Source: Candidatus Poribacteria bacterium (GTDB lineage Bacteria > Poribacteria > WGA-4E > WGA-3G). From it: 64,000 nucleotides of DNA. The position numbers were made by a program, and so were the translations under genes. The notes beneath the pieces were generated by a model that was not told the origin of the DNA, did no database searches, and was given only the letters and a program-made list of their open reading frames with translations. Below are positions 57,969 to 64,000 of this stretch, one piece after another (positions within the stretch are counted from its first letter, which is position 1; the number at the start of each line of letters is the position of its first letter). The stretch lies in NCBI GenBank assembly GCA_028820635.1, contig JAPPIG010000109.1, forward strand, positions 149,711 through 213,710, given 5' to 3'.

Positions 57969-59252
57969 CTACAGCGCAAACGTCTTCTCATCATCAAGGT
58001 CCATCATAGCAAACCAAGTATTGATATCTGTAGGATCAGCAGCAAGTTTTTTGAGCATTTTCGTCATCATCGCCTTATGCCGTTCGGTTTCAGGTGTCAT
58101 TTGCGTCATCTTTTCATTAAATGCTTTGATGTCCGCCTCACTCTTTGGGTATTTCTCCTTTAACCATGCCTCAACCTCTGCATCGGTTGACAACGTTTTT
58201 AGTGCCTCAGTAAAATCTGCAGGTGATACTCCCAAAAATCCGAGCGTCATCCTGTCAAGTCCCGACTCCTCTCCATAGAAATAAGCCCCCAAGGTATTGC
58301 CAATAAATGCCCTACCTTTGTCAACCAATCGTGCAAGTTGAACCGTTCCGTAGACATCAGTATTGTAAGGGCTGCGGGGTGAGCTGCGATTGAGATCAAC
58401 AATACCGAAACTCAACTGATCGTCAAGGTCTTGGAGTGCCACCCAAGTGGTGATGTCTGTGCGGCTTGGATCTACCTCTTGGCAACGCGCTTCAAAACGT
58501 TCCCGTGAAGTTTCATCAGGACCACGATTGACCATCGCATGATTGAATGCATCAATCTCCTCATGTGATTTATCGCAGTTTTCCTGCATCCACTCACTTA
58601 TCTCAATATCATTCGGATTGTTAACCGCTGCTTCCTGAAAATCATCAGCAGAAATACCGAGGAATTCTAAAATGCGGACATCCTGTCCAGAAATATCACC
58701 GTATTTATAATCACCAATTTTTCCTGCACGTTCCGCGCGTGCTTTATCTGCCATGCGTGCTACGCCACAGATGCCAGCAACGTCTCTTGCACGTGCACTG
58801 CGCGGCGGACGTTCAGTGAGATCCACCTGCCAAAAACAACCCCAATCGTCCAGTTCAATGGATTGCAATACTGTTTTAATATCTGTGCGATTAGGCGCAA
58901 ACTTAGCGAGTCGTTCTTTCAATAATTGTTGATGTTTTTTGTCGGTTGGCAGTCTGTCCAGTTCCGTTTGGTTGAATGCTACAATCTCCTCATCTGTTTT
59001 CTTACCTTTTTCAAGCATCCAAGAACTGAGTGTCGCATCGTGGTATTCGTCAGCTGCCTCCGCAAAATCGTCTGCTGAGATATTCAAAAACGCTAATATG
59101 CGGCGATCTAAACCTGAATAGTCTCCATAGACAAAATCGCCGAGGGTCTCCTCGTTATGTGCGCGTGCCTTGTCTGTCATGCGTGCTGCACCAACAATCC
59201 CGGCAACACCGAGATTTGATGGGCGACGCGGTGGTTGACGTGTCAAATCCAT
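57969..59252 (-). CDS. Protein with three tandem DUF5069-like domains
   Basis: Three repeats of DLTRQPPRRPSNLGVAGIVGAARMTDKARA…LGDFVYGDYSGLDRRILAFLNISADDFAEA. Confidence 0.82.
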   Translation of the reverse strand: MDLTRQPPRRPSNLGVAGIVGAARMTDKARAHNEETLGDFVYGDYSGLDRRILAFLNISADDFAEAADEYHDATLSSWMLEKGKKTDEEIVAFNQTELDRLPTDKKHQQLLKERLAKFAPNRTDIKTVLQSIELDDWGCFWQVDLTERPPRSARARDVAGICGVARMADKARAERAGKIGDYKYGDISGQDVRILEFLGISADDFQEAAVNNPNDIEISEWMQENCDKSHEEIDAFNHAMVNRGPDETSRERFEARCQEVDPSRTDITTWVALQDLDDQLSFGIVDLNRSSPRSPYNTDVYGTVQLARLVDKGRAFIGNTLGAYFYGEESGLDRMTLGFLGVSPADFTEALKTLSTDAEVEAWLKEKYPKSEADIKAFNEKMTQMTPETERHKAMMTKMLKKLAADPTDINTWFAMMDLDDEKTFAL

Positions 59253-59357
59253 AATTCGTTTCCTTTCAATTTATTTAAAAACGTGGTATCATATCTCCAA
59301 ATGATATTGTATCATATTTAGAGTACGTGTCAAACAAAAACAGGAAATTCACATCTT

Positions 59358-61889
59358 ATGAAATATCGCATCAAACCTTTCTTGAGTTTACTGGTAACCT
59401 TAGGATTTATTCTATCATGTGCACAGGCACCCCAGCAGATTGCAAAAAAAACCTTAGCACCAACAGAAAAAGCAAAAAAATCGACAGTCCGCTTAGTCAA
59501 CCGATTTGGAGATTCAGTTCGTTTTAGTAGTGGTTTCTTCGTGGATAAGGATAAAATTGCTACGAATATCCATGTTGTTGCACAACCCGGACCGATTTTC
59601 GTTGAACTTAGCGATACAGAGAAAACTCTAAAAATTGTAGGTGTTGCAGCGTATGATGTGAAAAACAATCTTGTCATCCTAAAAATTGCGGGCAAAGGTA
59701 AACCCTTGTCTATAGGTGACAGTGATGCGGTTCAAATAGGTGAAACTGTATCTGTTGTGGGATACCTTGATGGCAAATACAAAACCACCACTGGAACTAT
59801 AGACAGCATACAAAAAAGTGATAAATGGTTTTGGATAGAAGCCGCAACTTCTGAGGAAAGTAGCGGTGGTCCCGTGCTAAACAGAAATGGAGAAGTGATC
59901 GGGATTGCCCTCGCGTATGGTGATGATTCAGGCAACTACGCTATACCTTCGAACGCGCTCAGGGTATTGCTTACCCAATCAGTGAAATTGAAACCATTGG
60001 TAGAGTGGCGGAAACGGGAAGTTGTCCGCTCTGAGGTGTACCACAGCCAAGGCGAACAAAAATCCGCTGCCGAACAATATAAGGACGCGATAGTTGACTT
60101 TGATAAAGCCATTACGCTAAATTCTGAGCATGTTCTTGCTTATTATAAACGCGCAAGAGCGAAGTATTACATAGATGACTACACAGGAGCGATAGATGAC
60201 TGCACACATGCTATAAAACTAAACCCTGAACATGCCAGAGCTTATAATGGTCGGGGAATAGCAAAAGTGGAGCTCAGTGAATCTCAATCTAACGATGGTG
60301 ACTTAGAAAAAGCACAACACCTCTATCAAGAAGCGATTGAAGACATTACGCAAGCCATCAAGATTGACCCTGAAGATGCTGATTTCTATAGTAATAGAGG
60401 TATTTCAAAGTGTAAATTGGGAGATATGAAATCGTCGCGAGGTGATGTAGCGAGTGCACAACGGTTGTACCGTGAAGGCATTGTTGACGTTGGTAAATCT
60501 ATCCAACTGAGATATATGGCAGATGTCAATACTCCAATTGCCTTCATAGAATCCGAAAAAGGAATTACATCTATAGTCAGTGTGATAAACTGGAACGGTA
60601 GTATTAACGTTGGAAGCGGCTTCTTCGTGGACACAAACAAGATTGCAACGAATATACACGTTGTTGACAACCCAGGACCTGTTTACGCTAAACTCATTAA
60701 CAACGAGACAATCTGGAAAGTAGAGGAAGTTACTACGTTTGATATGGAATATGATCTCGTTGTCCTAAAGGTTTCCGGTGAAGGCATACCGTTGCCCTTG
60801 GGAGACAGTGATTTAGTTCAAAAAGGAGAACCTGTTGTTGCAGTGGGATATCCCGGTGGGAAATACAAGGTCACAGCTGGAAATGTACACGGCATTCAGA
60901 TTAGTGGCAAATTACTCGGGACGACAGCTGTAACTTCTGAAGGGAACAGTGGTGGTCCCCTCCTAAACGATAAAGGGGAAGTCATTGGGATTAATACCCG
61001 ATCAGGTGATTACAGTTTTGCTATTCCTTCAAACATACTTAAGGTATTGTTAACTCGGTCTGTATCACCAGAACCTTTGACGCAGTGGCAAAAGCGAGAT
61101 CATATCCGCGCCTATGCTTACAGCGGGAAAGGTGAAGATAGATTTGATGCTCAGAATTATACCAAGGCAATAATTAATTTTGATAACGCTATCTTACATA
61201 ACCCTAAATATATTCGTGCTTACAATTGGCGCGGACGAGCAAAGTTTCGCCTTGGTCTAGCTAAAGTAGAGGAAGGGAATGTGGCAGAAGCACAAAAACT
61301 ATATCACGCAGCTATAGAGGACTATACACAAGCCATCAAGATTAAACCTGAATTCACCATCGCCCTTAACAATCGCGGACGGGCAAAGTATCATCTTGGT
61401 CAATCTAAAGCAGATCAAGGTGATGTAGCAGAAGGACAACAACTCTATAAAGCAGCTATAAAAGATTATACGCGCTCGATTAAGATTGACCTGAAGTATA
61501 CCTTTCCTTATTACCATAGAGGAGTAGCGAGATTTGTCCTCGGTCAATCTAAAGCGAATCAAGGAAATATAACAGAAGCACAGCAACTCTATCAAGAGAC
61601 GATTGCTGATTGTACGCACGTTATACAGTTAGAACCAAACGATGCCTATTCCTATAACAATCGCGGGTCAGCAAAGCATCATCTTGGTCAATCTAAAGCT
61701 GATCAAGGTGATGTAATAGAAGCAGAAAAACTTTATCGAGCGGCGATTGATGATTATACGAAGGCAATTAATATCAACCCTAAGTATATAAGCGCATACA
61801 AAAATCGTGGGGTAGTAAATAAAGCACTTGGACAGTCTGATGAAGCGGAAAAGGACTTTACAAAGGCGAAAGAACTGGAATCTAAATAA
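59358..61889 (+). CDS. Secreted protein with two trypsin-like (S1C) domains and TPR arrays
   Basis: IATNIHVV x2, SSGGPV and GNSGGPL, multiple TPR units (KLYHAAIEDYTQAIKIKPEF). Confidence 0.92.
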   Translation: MKYRIKPFLSLLVTLGFILSCAQAPQQIAKKTLAPTEKAKKSTVRLVNRFGDSVRFSSGFFVDKDKIATNIHVVAQPGPIFVELSDTEKTLKIVGVAAYDVKNNLVILKIAGKGKPLSIGDSDAVQIGETVSVVGYLDGKYKTTTGTIDSIQKSDKWFWIEAATSEESSGGPVLNRNGEVIGIALAYGDDSGNYAIPSNALRVLLTQSVKLKPLVEWRKREVVRSEVYHSQGEQKSAAEQYKDAIVDFDKAITLNSEHVLAYYKRARAKYYIDDYTGAIDDCTHAIKLNPEHARAYNGRGIAKVELSESQSNDGDLEKAQHLYQEAIEDITQAIKIDPEDADFYSNRGISKCKLGDMKSSRGDVASAQRLYREGIVDVGKSIQLRYMADVNTPIAFIESEKGITSIVSVINWNGSINVGSGFFVDTNKIATNIHVVDNPGPVYAKLINNETIWKVEEVTTFDMEYDLVVLKVSGEGIPLPLGDSDLVQKGEPVVAVGYPGGKYKVTAGNVHGIQISGKLLGTTAVTSEGNSGGPLLNDKGEVIGINTRSGDYSFAIPSNILKVLLTRSVSPEPLTQWQKRDHIRAYAYSGKGEDRFDAQNYTKAIINFDNAILHNPKYIRAYNWRGRAKFRLGLAKVEEGNVAEAQKLYHAAIEDYTQAIKIKPEFTIALNNRGRAKYHLGQSKADQGDVAEGQQLYKAAIKDYTRSIKIDLKYTFPYYHRGVARFVLGQSKANQGNITEAQQLYQETIADCTHVIQLEPNDAYSYNNRGSAKHHLGQSKADQGDVIEAEKLYRAAIDDYTKAININPKYISAYKNRGVVNKALGQSDEAEKDFTKAKELESK

Positions 61890-63575
61890 ATGAAAAACAA
61901 AACTATTCTCATTATCTCCATACTTGGTGTGCTGCTATCAACAGTCCTAAGCGGTATATATCTAAACTTTTCCTATTTTGAACCCGACACTGTATCGTAT
62001 CTATTCCAAGCCAAGTTGTTTTCTGAAGGCAAAATCTCATTGCCCGCGCCACCCGAATATGGATTCTCGTCTTCACCGCATATCAACATCTTAAACGGTA
62101 AATGGTATTCCAAATACCCGTTTGGCAACGCCTTAATGCTGATGTTTGGGGTGTTTGTTAACGCGCCGTGGCTTATTCCTGCGCTTGCCACAGGCGGTGC
62201 CCTATTTCTCCTATTCCTTTTTGTCAAAGAAACATACAGCAAACCTATTGCACTTATCGCTGCTGTGATTGCGCTTATTTCGCCGGCAACTGCAGGCATG
62301 GGATCCACATGGTTTAGCGAGCCTGTAAGCCGATTTTACCTTGCGCTTTATCTTTTTGCGCTGATCCGCACCCTAAACGGCGCGGGGAATGTTCTCTATC
62401 CGCTTATCTCAGGGTTTGCTTTGGGGTATGCTTTTAATACGAGACCACTTTCGGCTATCGTTTTTGGCGTTGTTGGTGCTGGTTTCGCACTTTATCATCT
62501 GTATAAACCGAGAATAACAGGTGAATCCAACGAAACAGGCGAACAAAATCAGGACAATCCACCTACACGCAAGCAGTTAGTATCTCGGTTGGGAATTTTC
62601 TTAATTCCGTTTGCTGTCATGATCTTGGTGTGTATGGCATGGAACTCACACTTTACAGGCGATCCGTTCACGTTTACGCATACCGCCGCGCAACCTCACG
62701 ATAAAATCGGGTTCGGTAAACGGACGGAAGGCTACGAACCGAACATTGATCAGGCATTTGATTTTAAACCCGAATGGGCAATTAAAAGAACATGGCGACA
62801 CATTCTTCCGTGTATCAGTTTCAACGCATTCGGATGGGGTAATTATCGTCCCAGATTGATTGAAGAAGTTGAGTTTTCTATCGGTTTTATAATCGACTTT
62901 TTGCCGTTACTTCTACCGTGGTTATTTGTCCTCATACCCTTTTTTTATGCATCGCGAAATAGATATGATGTATTGTGTATTGCTTTCATTGTGGGGAGTT
63001 TGTTGCTTTACGCCTTCTTCTATTTTGAAGGGTCAACTTGGGGGTTTACACCGGTCAATGCTCGCTATTACACAGAAGCAATATTCCTTGGTTTCATTCC
63101 GCTTGCAGCGAAGGGTATGTTTATCATCTACGAGCGACTCAAAAAACCGATCTTGGAAAACAAACTTACGGATGCTGCAGTGATACGTTATGTCGCAGTG
63201 ATATTTTATATTGCCGGAGCATGTTCAGTTCTGATTAGTATAAACACGGTGCAAACTTATGTCCGTATCGGGAAAGTGTATCAGAATTGGGGCCATGTCT
63301 ACCAGAAGCTGCCACCAATGGTAGAGGAGCAAAACATTCACAATGCCGTTATCTTCGTGTCTCGACACCGAGGTGCACCGATTGGGGATTATCCTTTTCA
63401 GAGTTTGGAAGAAGCGGATATAATTTACTTTAAACTCGGACCCGCACCACGCTGGAGGTTGACAAATAGCGATTGGAAAAAGGTTTATGCACAGTATTTT
63501 TCCGGCAGCGGTAGAGAAGCGTATCTGTATGAACCGGGACAGAATGAACTAAAACCTCTATCTTTTGATCCATAG
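61890..63575 (+). CDS. Multi-TM glycosyltransferase-like (GT39/ArnT-type) membrane protein
   Basis: FEPDTVSYLFQAKLF after TM1, many TM helices; starts immediately after the 59358 ORF stop. Confidence 0.75.
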   Translation: MKNKTILIISILGVLLSTVLSGIYLNFSYFEPDTVSYLFQAKLFSEGKISLPAPPEYGFSSSPHINILNGKWYSKYPFGNALMLMFGVFVNAPWLIPALATGGALFLLFLFVKETYSKPIALIAAVIALISPATAGMGSTWFSEPVSRFYLALYLFALIRTLNGAGNVLYPLISGFALGYAFNTRPLSAIVFGVVGAGFALYHLYKPRITGESNETGEQNQDNPPTRKQLVSRLGIFLIPFAVMILVCMAWNSHFTGDPFTFTHTAAQPHDKIGFGKRTEGYEPNIDQAFDFKPEWAIKRTWRHILPCISFNAFGWGNYRPRLIEEVEFSIGFIIDFLPLLLPWLFVLIPFFYASRNRYDVLCIAFIVGSLLLYAFFYFEGSTWGFTPVNARYYTEAIFLGFIPLAAKGMFIIYERLKKPILENKLTDAAVIRYVAVIFYIAGACSVLISINTVQTYVRIGKVYQNWGHVYQKLPPMVEEQNIHNAVIFVSRHRGAPIGDYPFQSLEEADIIYFKLGPAPRWRLTNSDWKKVYAQYFSGSGREAYLYEPGQNELKPLSFDP

Positions 63576-63950
63576 CAGATGGTTGTTGGAAAAGGAGATT
63601 CTTGAGTCATACATAAGACTGTGGTTAAATGAAGGTAGATTCTGGAAGAAGGTTTTGAAAAATGGTTCCGAATTTAGGTTGTGCCGGATTATCGAGTGAG
63701 AACCTGCCATCATCGTTAGACAGAGTCAGGATAATGTTAGAGGCTTTGAATACATTCAGCTGTGGACAATCTGGTGTCAGCTCAATGCCTTTGATGCCCT
63801 GATTTTCTTCAGACAGCAATCATCCGTGATGTCCACACCCAGCAGCGAGACATGCAGATAAGGTATTAGATCCCGTTCCCAGCTAACATCGTGTAGAGTC
63901 GGACTGATTCTAACTCACAAATTATAAAAGTTTGCTTAATATATTTTTTA

Positions 63951-64000
63951 CTATAGTTTGGACAATTTTATCTTTTCAGGACTTCCGAACAGGTGTTCAA
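63951..64000. mobile_element. Left end of a second copy of the 51185-type MITE (truncated by the window)
   Basis: CTATAGTTTGGACAATTTT matches 51185-51203. Confidence 0.6.

Noticed and set aside
63625-63819. 64-aa minus-strand ORF near the window end
   Set aside because: Probably a degraded gene fragment; no recognisable domain and no SD, so not called as a CDS.
1-64000. Genome-wide recoding of UGA as Trp/Gly to explain the 17643 UGA
   Set aside because: Other well-supported genes here end in TGA (e.g. guaA at 1750-1752), so UGA is a normal stop.

Overview
This 64 kb window is gene-dense, bacterial and chromosomal. Its gene content and repeat style suggest a Candidatus Poribacteria or related sponge/marine lineage, but I infer this and cannot confirm it. 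Core content: guaA, an ECF sigma/anti-sigma pair upstream of a 1570-aa TPR protein, dprA, an Mrp ATPase, argJ, a Gly-Cys-Val tRNA cluster, a sugar-catabolism-like group (ThuA, Gfo/Idh/MocA x3, PfkB, epimerase, hydrolase), a full minus-strand SUF Fe-S operon (sufC-B-D ... S-U-Rieske-SufT) carrying accessory inserts, moaA, AlkB paralogs, a carbonic anhydrase, a double trypsin/TPR protein and a membrane glycosyltransferase-like protein. The most notable observation is a thioredoxin-fold TPR protein (minus strand, 16515-17759) that ORF calling truncates. Its frame is interrupted only by one UGA, at the first Cys position of the redox motif (...DFYTDS-U-YWCKRLD...). A bSECIS-like hairpin follows that UGA and a strong Shine-Dalgarno precedes the upstream ATG, so it is a candidate U-x-x-C selenoprotein. 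Other notable items: a MazE-like antitoxin lacking a recognisable DNA-binding domain but with a duplicated toxin-binding-like segment; a CHAT/caspase-like protein translationally coupled to a beta-propeller; two MITE-like elements with perfect target-site duplications; a three-family transposase graveyard; an amber-interrupted AlkB paralog; and a recurring C-terminal K-x-x-x-x-W-[GA]-x-[LV]-K tail on secreted proteins.
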